NCBI GenBank assembly: GCA_037389465.1
Contig: JAZARR010000121.1
Location: forward strand, 868,001-932,000
Direction: 5' to 3'
DNA: 64,000 nt
Source of the DNA: Baylisascaris procyonis
Lineage: Eukaryota > Nematoda > Chromadorea > Rhabditida > Ascarididae
Positions 13,701 through 25,997 of the stretch are shown one piece after another (within the stretch, counting starts at the first letter, position 1; each line of letters begins with the position of its first letter). The notes below the pieces were generated by a model. The model ran no database searches. It was not told where the DNA came from and was given only the letters and a program-made list of their open reading frames with translations. Made by a program: the position numbers and the translations under genes.

Positions 13701-14706
13701 CTCTTTAGTTTTAGCTTAGCACTCAATCTTAACGTGTAGCGATATTTTGAGAAAAGGTTCTACTTGATGGTGAGGGAATAAATTTCAACATTACTTCTTG
13801 GATTAGCAATTTTTTGAATGGCTAGTGAGAAAGTGTTGCACATCCTAGATAAGTCAACAAAACGTCTTCTTTTAAGTGATAAATAATGTTACTTTCTACG
13901 TTGGCGTTTTATTGAAATATTCATAGAAATTGAAGATTTCATCAGTTTTTGTTTGATTTAATTTGAGCATATATGCTTTGATTAGAGAGTTTGATGTCAT
14001 AATCGATACAAATTATGCTAATTTCAGGAAGAGGAACGCGATGAAGCGGAGGTTTGCAGTTTTACTTCAAATAGTTGATACTTTCGACTTGCATTTTGAG
14101 CTGAACGCTCATCTAAAAAACAGGAAAGAAACTGCTTGATCGTAATTATATTTCATTACTTTTATATGAAATATGCATGCGTAGAAAGCAATCAGAGGAT
14201 TGAGTAGAACCTTTTGAGCGCTGAAAAAAATGGTTATCACAAGTTAATAATGAAATAGGAAACGTTCAAATCGTCATCTTCTTGGTGAATGAAGAGTACG
14301 AACATAGCTCGACCAGAAAAGAGTAAATGCTTCTATTTGCTTATCAATAGTTGAGACAAGGAAAGAAAATCAAGAAAAACAAATCAGAATTGCCGTAATT
14401 CTCTCTCATATACACTCATTAGAAGGCATACTTGCAGGAAGAAGTGGCCGAAGAGGAGGAAGCAGAGGAGGTAATATTACTGTGATTTATAAGAGTATCG
14501 TTATTTTCACCTCATTTCCACTCGAAGGTATCATTAGTATATCTATACTACGATCATCACAGTTATTGTCTTTAGCATTCCAGTATTTAAAGAAAATTCT
14601 TTTTGAAAAGCTGAAAAAGTTAAAAAGAAGAGTTCCTTATAAATGCATCATTGAATGTCAATGTTGTTTATGATGATGAGGCTGTTTTCAGGAGGAAGAG
14701 GAGTGA
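7752..14706 (+). CDS. Troponin T paralogue B (complete)
   Basis: This is the muscle thin-filament protein that binds tropomyosin and holds troponin I and C. It has fourteen in-phase exons: 7752-7777, 9426-9530, 10241-10307, 10637-10840, 11120-11299, 12328-12531, 12860-12952, 13308-13388, 13513-13602, 14028-14051, 14438-14470 and 14692-14706, with all joins frame-consistent (these are the twelve coding blocks I can bound; any extra exon would be non-coding). About 373 aa result. In order they encode an acidic N-terminus (MSEEEEVEV then [20 protein letters not shown]), a long charged Glu/Arg helix of the tropomyosin-binding type, the [20 protein letters not shown] segment, the coiled-coil that pairs with troponin I ([20 protein letters not shown] onward), and [15 protein letters not shown] and [20 protein letters not shown]. 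The tail is almost only Glu and ends in EEEE-stop. Glu-rich C-terminal tails are known in invertebrate troponin T. A polyadenylation signal AATAAA lies at 14814. The start is chosen because its phase 2 end fits the next exon. Confidence 0.93.
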
Positions 14707-17700
14707 ATTATGTGAATGATAAACGAATACAGTCGTTAAAACAAACTCAAATACAAGAGACTGTCCTAGGTGTATTCACATATTTCATCGCCACATGTTT
14801 GATACGATCATCGAATAAACCTTCTCGCTGATGCTATCGTATTGTTGTTACTTTTATAACACTTGCACAAATTATTGCCAATGATATTACAAATATCTTT
14901 AAAATATGTGAGCAGTTTAAAAACAGTTTCGACTCTTAAACAGATTTTAGATGAAAGGTACTGTTTCTCTTGAAATGCTGTTGTGATGTTTAGGCGAAAT
15001 TGGAAATAGAGGTCGTTTTTGTAATTCTGGACACTATAGGAACTACACGACGACTCTTTTAAGCCATTATGCAGAATTATGTGCAGTTTGCTTCTTCATT
15101 TAGGATCTCTACTGCCGACCTTGATCATCCAAATTTTTCTGTAGACGTTGTAAAATTTCAGAAACATATCACTCCTTTAGTGTATGCTAAGCAAAAGATG
15201 AATTAACAAAATAAAGAAACAAAGCGAACGACGGTAGAAAGTACATCAAGTATGAAAATAAGATAAAAACTTAAAAGTCTAATGTCCACCTTCCGATATG
15301 GGAATGAGTTTCCATTCTCGGTCATGTCCAACATCGTGAAATACAACAGAAGCAGAGAGTGCAAAACGATTATATTGTTGGTTCACTGTGCGTAGTGATA
15401 AGATTTTGAAAATAATACCTGATTCTTATGCATCATTTCGGTTTTGTCGATGCAATTTACGCATTATCCTTATATCATTTCATTCGCATATTTGGGATTG
15501 TGGACTCGCTAAAAAATAATATCTGATTACGACAAGATGTTTTCCTTCTTAAATCACTGAGAGGTTAACCACTTGATTGACTCAAGTTTTTAAGCTAAGA
15601 ATTGCTTTCAGGTCTTATAAAAAGAGCTCCTTCTCTTTCGTTGACCCGACTTATATCTTTGCAATAAATTTTACATTGGGACTGGGTTTATTAGTGCATT
15701 GTTCCGATATCATTAGAGGAACGATACCTCAGTCAGTTGAGGGTAATACTGTGCTCTACGTCAGGCCATTTTTGATAGCCATTATACGGTACATTAGAAC
15801 GATCATTTTTGTGCTGTTACAGTGCAATAAATCTCTCCTTTAGTTATCAAATGTTTTGAACTTGTGTCTTCGATATTCTCATCAAGAATAGTAAGTATCG
15901 TAAGTTTAAATATAAATTTTTAGAATTTTCGAACCATAGCATCATTTTATTCAGTTAGCTGCCACGATTGGAATGCTGTAAATTTTATGCTTGTTTTTTT
16001 TCGCTCTCTTTGGATATGTCTTCAATAAAAATACACTAAAAGCCACCTCTTATACACTCTACCGTGCTATTCCTTCCACTAATATTCAGAAAACCATATC
16101 CACAACGTCATTGTCAGCTTTTTTCCACTGGATGAAGTATCTCTTTATTAGTTGATGTCATTTTCACTGCTTCGTTTTAATGGAAGGAAGTGAGGCAATC
16201 CTTCGTCCTTCCAAATTCCAGACAAAAGCTAGCATAATAAACGGGATATGAGAGGGGGAGGGGGGTTTCAATGACCAATGGTTTCGATCTGCTCCATGTT
16301 TAACTTGTTGAATTTGCAGCCGCTAGTTTAATATGGAGAAGGTCTTTTGGCCCCATCCCGTCATTATTCACCCCGCTTATTTATTGTTATAAGAGGCCCT
16401 TATTTAATATCAACCCCTTATTACATGGGAAAATCCTGCGAAAGTACGAATTATTGATTGTTGCAGCATTAATCCCCTCCCTCTCTGCACTCTTTTCACG
16501 CCCTTCTATGAGGAACAAACTGTCTGCCTCGAGGCGGGAAGAGATTTGACAACATTGTCCTTCTTTCCTTTGTTCAAAGCAATTATAATTTATTCGATTA
16601 AATTAATGAGAAGCCAATAAAACGCAGGGAAAATAAATATATATTTGCCCCATCACCCGTGTTCTAACCGAATAAACATTAAGATAGTCGGGAGCAGCGT
16701 CTAAGGCAAGATGTCATTTTATTCGATTAGAAAAGGAGTGTCGAAAATAGATGTATTTTAGACACATTCATGGTAACAGGATATTCATAACTTAGCTATA
16801 GTCTGATAAAACATTAACACTTGAAACCATTAGGTGCGATGGGTTTAATACAATATAGTAAATTATGTGTGTTCTAACTCTGCCACTATTTACAAATTCT
16901 CTGTTTAAATAATACCAAATAACACGTCACTGTAAATATCAACTTAAATACCGCTTAATTAGTACCTTAAAGGGGTTTGCCGCTGTTGAATTATCGTAGT
17001 AGAAGTTCTCCCCAAATCGTATTTTTACACAAATTTCCTGAATCTTTGTCAATTATTCATATTAAAAAACGGCTTCTCGAAGAAATGAGCTACTTAAATT
17101 TTATTGATGAGATTATAGAGTTCTTAAATGGGAATGTGAAGTGTTTCACGTGTAACTCTATCGAATTTGAACATATTAATACTGCGGGCGTTTATAGAAT
17201 ACCATTAATAGTATTGTGTTAATACTAGAAAGTTAAGCAGTAAAAGTTATCTCATCAATTGCAGATGATTTTCAACAAATAGTCTTGAATGCTAAACAAT
17301 TCGAACACATTGGATTAGTTTTAATTCGGTGAATCCATTCCAGTGATGAAGGAATCATTGATTGGTGCAAACATCTTCACGGCAGGTCCAATGTGTTTAC
17401 TGCTTAAGAGTGGCAAATGAAAGCAATGGAAACGCGTTCTACAGCGTTTTCAAAAAAAAAAAAGGAATAAACAGTCGCCTGGTGCTAACAATTCTTCAAA
17501 AGTTTAATTCAATCTCCTCAGATGATCGATCCCAGAGTACGTGGTAAGTGAGATTTACGGACTTTTTAAAGCGTTCATCAATGATGCTATACATGTGTGT
17601 AGTTCGAAATTATTGATGAAGGAATAGGAACAGCCTTTGAGTGAAGCAAGAGTTTATATAGTGGAAAATGGGCTGTAATGCTTGGTTTCATGAAATTCTT

Positions 17701-18552
17701 CAAAACCGATTTTTCTTTGAGGTTTCAAATTTTTGCACTTTTTGAGTGAAAATGTTTCAAACTTTTGCACTTTTTGAATGAAAATAAGTCAGTCATTTGA
17801 GAGAGAAAGAGAGAGAATTCGACATATGCATGAAAGTGTTGAAATTTATGCATTTTTCATAGTTAGTGCAGCCTGTTATGCTTCTTTCTGCAAAAATTTA
17901 CTAGATATTGTTCAAGCCTTTCGATTAGTTCATTTATTGCATCTAAAATGAAAAATTGCATTTATGAGTTGAATAAATAAAAATGTATATAGATTACGAT
18001 AGGTTTTGATTCTCTGAGTTTGGTTATTTTTATATGGAATACTAACCTGTGAGGTTGGTTCAAGTTTATTCGATGATAAGCTGCAGTCGCTTTTTCTTGA
18101 ATCATTTGATGGTTGAAGGAAGTTGATTTCTACTATGATCGAAATCGTCGAAATCTGCTTGCATCGATTGGGGCACCGTCCATGTTAAATTGAATGGATG
18201 GTGTTTTTAATAATGGCCGTCTTATAGGAGGTGAGAAGACGAGGGATTCTGAAAAGTAGGACAAGTCTTTCGATTGTTGTCAGATCTGTCTTGAAAATAT
18301 TCATTTTCTTGTAATACTGCAACTACGATTTTTTGAGCATGAAGTACATAAGGTTTTTGTGAAATTACCCGATACTATTGGTGAATTCTGATCGATTTAT
18401 TCGATTGGTCTCACAAATGCTCAGATAAGCAGTCAATTTCGAGAATGTTTGGGCTTTTAGACACGAAAATGCTATTAACAATATGCCGTTACAAAAAGTC
18501 TTAGAAATTTAATATTCACCATTTGCCTTCCTCACAAGATGCAGCATTGCAG
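14707..18552. other. Troponin T-B 3' region and intergenic spacer
   Basis: AATAAA at 14814-14819 is the likely poly(A) signal of troponin T-B, about 108 nt after the stop codon. The remaining 3.7 kb is AT-rich. The ORFs near 15577-15843 and 16977-17222 are the longest; neither resembles a known protein or carries exon boundaries. I see nothing else to call. Confidence 0.5.
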
Positions 18553-18554
18553 AT

Positions 18555-21500
18555 ATGATTCGAATGTTGTTTGGCGGAGCGATAGCCGGAATATCTTTTG
18601 CACTGGCCAGTGAATATGTACGAGTTCAACGTGGTGCAGCTAAAAGTTGTCCGAAATGTTCGGCACCTGTTGGACGTGATGGGATATATCGTGGTGAGCG
18701 AGAGCCGAGGTTCGTTTCTTAGAACATGATGCTCCTAATTTGCTCATATGCTGAGCTCTAATGGAGTAATGTTGCTGCATGAGTGTACTCCGTTGTAATA
18801 TTTTCCACTTGTACCATTAGCCTGCAGCGATATCTATATACGTGCCTAGTACTATCGGAAGGTAGGTGTAAAAAGTATTTACCTACTCATAAGTAAATAT
18901 TTTAAATGAAGTCATCTGCTAATAAGTATTCAGAAATTGCGTAACATGAGCATTGGAAGGTGCTGCATAACTGCTGTGAGCACACGTGTTTATTGCAATG
19001 GAGGTGACATTTTCGCATCGGCATAAAACATTATTAAACGAGTTGTTGTAGTTTAGGTCTTATATGCTTTCGTTCAGCGACCACCCGGCAGAATGGACTG
19101 AGAAGCAATCACGTCTTCGAAAAATGAAATGTTTTGGTGAGAAAATAAACATGTCGCGCTACATTTGCCGAAAATATATCGCCAAGCTCAGAGTCAGCAT
19201 CATAGTGTAAGGGAAACATGCTGATTCAGTAGACACTTCTGAGATATGCAGCTAGTTCGAGAACTTTCACACCTATACACGCATGCACTGGGTCATCCTT
19301 TTTTAAGGATGGCCATGACTATACCTCTTCACCCTCGCTAGGGTCACGGTCAGAGTCTTGGCCAACTTTGTTTTTATTTTTGTTTATATAAGTAAAGTAG
19401 CGATTATTTTGCATATATCCCGGGAATTAGAAGAGTTGCTATTACGCGATTCAAACGACAGTACGAAAATATGGCTTTAGATGTCACAGAAAAAACCATG
19501 CTATAAGAAACATTATACAACTATTGGCATTCAACATGCGTTCGTTTGTTCAGTTGGGAGCACTGACAATTTGGCTGAAGGAGATTTCTTAAACGATCAG
19601 TGCTTTCACTAATCTATGCACTTATACAATACCCTATAACGTCATTGGAGTTGTTTGGCTTACATTTGGAAATGGTCAACGACTTATAAGGTCATATGCA
19701 GTGCTTCTTATTGCAGGATGTAATAAACCGTTGGATATCACATCAGTGATTATATTCGATAGAGCATGGCATAAGCGTTGTTTGGTGTGTGCTAATTGCA
19801 AGAAGAAACTAACAGGCAGGTGTTGTGCGCTTTAGTATTGCAGGTATTTTTGCACTAATGCATATAACTGCACAAAAGTGTTATCGTTTACTTCAAAACG
19901 CTTCTTCTAATTTTGAATAGGAACGTTTAGTTTAGCTTGCGAAAGCCGAGCTTGATGTCCTGTTTCATTTATTTGTTCAGAGGATTCTCTAGGGATCCCA
20001 TCTTGTCAGCTTTTTTATTCGCTAAGCTTCTCAAGAGATTTTGTTGGAAAGCGAAAATTTTCTTGTTAACCAAAATTGCGCGAAAATTTACAACTCAATT
20101 TTTGCGTTTTTCATCTCAGAAGCAATCGGCGATCGCTTTTTGCATGATCATATTTGAGAAGTCACCAGTGAAAAGATTTGATTTGAATGGGGAAGGCGCT
20201 GAATATGCCAGAAATTATGAGTTTTCTGAAGTTTTTCTTTTGCTTCAAAATTATTGCAATTCTGAGTTCCTAACTTTATACTATTTTCTGAAAAACACGA
20301 GATTTGTCGCTATTCGTCACTTCTTCATCCGTAATTTTGTTGAGATGAGGTGAGAGGGATATGAGTTGGCCTTATATGATTCAGATTCCTCTCATCTCAT
20401 TCTATCTCCTTTCAAAAGCCTTCGCTTACTACATGAATGCGGCGTCATTTTAGCTTTATCATTCACCAACGTGAATCTGCATAACGATTCATGGCTCCTT
20501 TTTTCAAAGATAGAGCTGAACAAGGGGTTGAAGCGCCTTTAAGCAGTGAAATAGATAAATAAGTGGCGATCTTTGATAGAATCTTCATCACCCATCAGGC
20601 GTACACATAAGCGTAAAAAAGACCGGTGTCTTATTAGCGTCTCTAAAACGCCTCAGATGTTTTAAAATTGTTTCAGGCAATCGCTATTTTATGATCAATA
20701 ACAAACCTTACGATGCATCCTGTTTCAAGCAAATGAGGCAAAAACAGAAAGGCAGCGCCACTCATACCATAATAGATTATCGCTTTCCAGATCCTTCAGT
20801 AAGCGTTCCGGTAGCATCTTCATCAGCCGAGGTATTGCTGCTTCATTTGGAAGATTTATATTAGTTTTTCAAGGCGAGGTGCAGTATAAAATACTTTCAA
20901 TTCTGTCTGAGCGCCGACTTTGGCTATTGCAGTAGTTGTTTTTAGCTAGAGCAAATTGCAGATTGGCTGTTGTAGATTGCAGATATTGCAGATCTGCAGA
21001 TTATCCAACTTCAAGAGGATCATTTAGCATCGCTTCATTTGCTGCTTATTGCAGTTGACGTGTAACAAGAAAAAGAGCTGTAATCCACTTCTTTTCGATC
21101 TTTTCTGAGTTTAAATGAAATTCATTTCGCATTATTGATGAGAATTATTTTTGTATCGGTTAATGCCGTTTCCATTCGAAAGTGCATCTTATTTCCGCAA
21201 ATCTTCCTCCTAAAGGCGCTTTTTTTCACTAAACATTTCGTTCATTTTAAAATTCTATCTGCATTGATCTAACTCGTCGGATAGGATATAGCAGTTTGCT
21301 TCAGCCTAAGATCTCAAGACAATATTGGTACTGATGAGGAGAGAGTAGTACTATCATGCAACGCTTCTATGAATTCTTTTTCCTCAATATATCTCCGTAT
21401 CCTAGCTGCCAATATGTTTTTCCATCGGAAATGTTCGAATTGAATCCACTTTATTGTAGCAACAAAAAAGGCAATATTGAACAATCTGTGCATCTGACAA

Positions 21501-21779
21501 TACACAGTGCAAATGAAAGCTGTATTAACGCATTTTTATGTATACTTCAATTGAGCTAATATTGTTTTATAGAATAGAAGTGACCATAACGATACTCCAT
21601 CAGAAAGTTCTACATCTATGCGTAACATGGAACATAATATCCGTATGCTTAATCAATGGCCATCTTTTCGTGCAAAATTTATGACAACTGCGAAACGAAC
21701 GGAAATTTCTGAACCAATTTCAAGAGAAAATGAGGAGATTGATCGGAAAGAGAGCACGACGAAGGCTGATAGCAAATAA
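18555..21779 (+). CDS. Single-LIM-domain protein with hydrophobic N-terminus
   Basis: Five exons: 18555-18709, 19078-19136, 19717-19815, 20677-20831 and 21573-21779, all frame-consistent, about 224 aa. The start follows directly on the acceptor ATTGCAG at 18552. Residues 1-25 (MIRMLFGGAIAGISFALASE) look like a signal anchor or short membrane segment, followed by a lone CPKC pair. The LIM zinc finger spans exons 2-4: CFGC, then 16 residues to H, HKRC, CLVC, ANC, and after 17 residues DASC. The penultimate ligand, normally Cys, is Asp here. LIM domains are protein-binding modules without catalytic activity. The C-terminal 100 residues are polar and unrecognised. Intron 3 must use a GC donor (ACAG then GCAGGT) to keep the LIM frame. 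Exon 4 could also end at 20798. I do not recognise a named orthologue. Poly(A) signals AATAAA lie at 21853 and 21872. Confidence 0.8.
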
Positions 21780-24700
21780 TTGAATATTGATTGAGATTAT
21801 ATTGAAGATTATTTATACTTCAGCAATTATGCTTCGAATATTTTTAGTAGAGAATAAAGTGAAATCTGAAGAATAAAGCAATATTATAAGCATTTACATA
21901 TTAATTTAGAGCAGTGAATTGAATTTGATATATATTAATTAGAGTGCAAAAAATAAATGGAATGGAAAGGAATATAAAAGTTGTGAAAATAAACGAATGG
22001 GAACTTAATGCAATCTGAGCTCATACATCTTCGTTTTTCAGCAACCAGTCTTACCAATTACCAGCAGGCAATAGGATGTGTGAAATAAAACGCTCACATA
22101 TTAGTCTAGTTCACAAGTGCTATAGGCCATAGACGTTGTGAGCTAGCAATAATGTAGAACGTGCTAACGAAATTTCTTGCTTTCGCTTCACTAGTGAATT
22201 CAAGGCAGCGGAAAGGCGAACACATTCACAAACATTGGCAGATATGCGAACTCGCAGTAATGCACTTTGAGTTGTATCGGTAATTTCTAATAAATGCAAC
22301 ATGGGCTTATTTAAGCCACCATCCTTTAGACTTTACAACAAATTGCTGTGTTTATATAGTGGCATTCCTCTGCAAATGGCAGCTGCCACTTCTCATCACC
22401 TTCTATTCACTTTGCCGCTTGCCATCTTGGCTCTAGTGCTGCTAACTGTGGAAGTGCTCCAGAAACTACTTCGTTGTCTTACGCTTCGCATGGTGTCTTA
22501 GCAAGAGAGCATTAGCGGAATTGTTATGTCTGTACATGTATGTGTCGCTGTCTGTCTGTCGGTCCGTCAATTCGATATTCTTTTGCAGCGCCTCTGCATT
22601 TTTACAATATTCCAACGATCTTCACACGTGTACTAGCGTATTTGTTGCCATTTCATAAATATGCCTATACTTTGAGCGCTCTATACATCGTTTACTGACT
22701 CGCAACGAGTGTTAGCGCGCTTACGCTCCCTTTTCATTTCATTTATTTTAATTTCTTATTTTTTTATTTCAACGTTTTCAAGTGGTAATTTAACATGTAA
22801 GAGCAGTCAGTGGCACAGTGTGAACCGAAATGACTCAGCCGCAGATTGAAAGCTGAATGAGAGGGCGCACAAACGATATTGGCGGCAGGCAGATTCCAGA
22901 CTCGTCAGCAGGAAACTGTATACTATGCGGACCACTGTTTGAAGTGCAACATTTTTTGGTGAGCTGGAACCGATGTTTGCATGGACTAAGGGAAGGGGCA
23001 AACTGAAATGTTTCTAACAGCGGGATGCCGGAAAATCTGTACAATTTTGTAGCAAGGGACCAGGTTGAAAATGAGCTTCGACACTCCAATGATTCCAGGT
23101 AGAAGACTTTTAGTCCGGCAGTTTGATTAAGTTGGTATAGATCATAGTTGACTTTGGAGAAGCAATACGGATGAAGCACTTGTGGGCATTCTCTAGCATC
23201 TCGATATCAGAAATCAAACAAAGAGATCATAAGGGAATGCAGCATTCCAAAATGGAACGGCAGTAGGCGATGAAGGCATGCCGGTAATGCTCAATATGCT
23301 TGTGCTGTAAAGCGCGAACAATATAATTTGTTCTGAAGCTTCATTGTTATGCCCTTATTTTATTTTTATTTTGGACACATTGTTGGCCTTACGAACCGAT
23401 AGACGTGGATATGACTCAATTAACTCTTTGATTCAGACGTCATATAAACTGGCATCATGCATTGAACACTAACAAAATATTACCGTCGAATAAAGAAAAC
23501 ATTAGGATATTTGTGCAAATTTCTGCGCAAATAAAGACAACACATTTGAAAAACGATAGTCGAAAATCGTTGACAATTGATCGCAATACTGATAACGATG
23601 CAAAACTAGGAAGTCACATCTCGTACATATTTCAAAAGAGGTTTCTAAGTTTCTCGCTTATGAAATCACCTACTTCATTGCCGAGTTGGTTTCACTCAAA
23701 TGCATCTGAAGTATTATTCGCGCAATATTATTATTACAACCTAATAATTTATGCGCAAAGAGGGAAAATGTGAAGTTGGGTTATAACTTATATCATAATA
23801 TTATACTATACTATGTCTTCTTTATTCCGTCTTCTATTCATGCATTTGTTTTACTTGTAACGAAACTTCGGTTTGTATGTTAGCATTAATATTCTGTCCT
23901 GGTATTTTATATTAGTACTTTGTCTTGAGAATGTTTTAACTAGCTTCAAATGTTATTCATATAGTATTCAACATAGATCAAATAAATATTGCTCTACATG
24001 TTTCCTTTGTTAGCAAGATGCCGTCAACATCTGCGCTCAGATTTATCGATTATCGATCATCATCGCTTATGTTTATGTTTTCACTTCTTTCGACTGTATA
24101 GCTCAGTATATACTAACTTTTAACCTAGCCTACACTCTTTACCAAAATTTATAGATAAACGGTGAATGCACCTTAGTCTTCATATCGGCTCTTCTATTGT
24201 GTCATCCTTAAGCTTTGATTTTCCTTTATTATTTCGGACTTTATTTTTTTATGTGGTTAGTGTTATCGTGTACAGCTTTTATAATTACTACAATTTTTCT
24301 TAATTTACATTTTTCATTCATTCAGATAAGAGTTCCTCTTCCATTCATTTCTACTTTTCTCTACTCTTAGTTAAGCTGTCTCTATAGATTCTTATATTAA
24401 CAGGGTTATGCGTTTCGTTCTGACGCATAACTCAGGTGCACATGTCAACGGATAAGGGTCGAAACGTGGTCACCTTTTGTTCCCATAGGTAATCCATTCG
24501 TGTCTTACTTCTTGCATTCTTAGTAGCTACCTAGTCTCCTAACAGTCGTCCATTGCTTCTCTGCTCATATCGCGTAATGTTTGCTTTTGCTTTAAATTAT
24601 TTTTTCTTTCTTTTCTTAATTCCGTTTTCCCAAAGCAACGTATTCATCTGGGTCTATACTAACGTTATACACATAAAGGACTTTACGTCAATATTATCTC

Positions 24701-25997
24701 AATATAACAATTTTTACTGCTATCGATCTATGGATCATTTTTCCTTTATAAAAGCTCCAAAAATTAATACCGTTAACACTATTCTACAGTCAGATAACAA
24801 TTTTATTGTTTGAAGAGACTATCCATTTGAGAGAGCTTATGAGAGAAATAAGCTGCTAGTACTAATTTATATCAAGCTGATTTCATAGATCGTTTGATTT
24901 AAACGTTTGAGGTCGAATATGGGAAATCACTCTTACCCATTGCTAATGTTACTGTTTTCTGGAAAGGCCGGCATTCGTCTAAGCAATTTCACCTAAAATC
25001 TACGGGAACAAGAATTAAAATATATAGCTTGCAGATATTCTGGAATATACCCTAAGAGAGGTATGCCAACAGTTTTCGCATTATACGATCTCCCACATCA
25101 GCAGGAGATAGGTCTCGCAACACAAAGCATTTGCTGAACGACAAACTATGCAGTAAGCGTAACTTGGAGGAATTCGAAAAGACTCGATAATAATACGCTT
25201 ATTTCATCGTCGACTATCGACGAATAGTTACATGAAAAATTGGCAAACAATAATGACAACATAACAACATCAACAAATAGTTCTAGAATGATTTTTGTGC
25301 GCTGAGTAGACTTAGAAGCAAGTAAATTGGAATACTTTTGAATGTGGACGATATGGCTATAAATCGGTGGTTGCATTCTTTTTCCAAGGACTTCTTCGAC
25401 TCTGTTTCGACATCTTCGCATCTTTTTCGTCCATTATTTCCCCGACAACCTGCAAGTGACTGCTTATGCCCTCCCCTGTTTGAAGTCATTCTTGCAAACG
25501 CAGATGGCTGTTCGTGGAACTGACAGAATCAACAAACTTGTAGACTCTTTATGCTCGAGTATTACTGACAATGTCATAACGTTTCAGCATCACACGGCAT
25601 CATTAGGTGACACTTGTGGGTGAAAGATCAATGAGATACGTGAAGCCGAGGAGGGAAGGGGAGAACAATCTGAATAAAAAAAGAGAGGAGGGCTAGAGGA
25701 TGAAACGGGAGCTTCAAACAGTAATAGTAAACAGGGACCTGCCAGTAATATTTGCGCAAGAATGGTCTGTAATTTTGTGGATTTTGTTTACTATATAATG
25801 TGCACATTCTTTGGTGAACGTTAGAAGCGTGTCTTCGAAGTGGGCAACCACTGCAAGTGACAGACTGCTGTCATTACCATTGAGCATGTTCGCAACATTA
25901 GACACGACGTGAGCATGACCTTAGCACATATTTCTTATCAATATCTGTTTGCAGCTGGCATCAATAAGCGCGCGATAGGATGGCCCAGCTACATTGT
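21780..25997. other. Spacer between LIM gene and CNNM gene (convergent)
   Basis: The two flanking genes converge on this 4.2 kb stretch. It holds the LIM gene 3' end with two AATAAA signals, a decayed LINE-like fragment near 22.8-23.3 kb, and otherwise AT-rich DNA. If the CNNM gene continues past its last recognised exon, its remaining 3' exons would be here on the minus strand; I searched for the usual residues after the second CBS domain and found none I can support. Confidence 0.45.
22835..23330 (-). mobile_element. Decayed LINE-like reverse transcriptase C-terminal fragment
   Basis: On the minus strand, the frames together read like the C-terminal end of a non-LTR retrotransposon reverse transcriptase. 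From about 23330 downward one meets an SILECCIP-type segment, SDIEMLENAHKCFIRI, then YDLYQLNQTAGLKVFYLES, LECRSS and FAPSLSPCKHRFQLTK. These resemble the family pattern 'ILEY..VWNP', 'DI..LE.VQR.FTRRI', 'Y..RL..LGL.SLE.RR' and 'R.H..KL'. The frame changes and in-frame stops show it is dead. No target-site duplication or 5' end was identified. The class (CR1/jockey-like) is a guess. Confidence 0.5.

Noticed and set aside
19937..20353. A 138-codon plus-strand ORF
   Set aside because: It begins with TTG inside the GC-AG intron of the LIM gene and resembles no protein. It may be worth one database search but I cannot support it.
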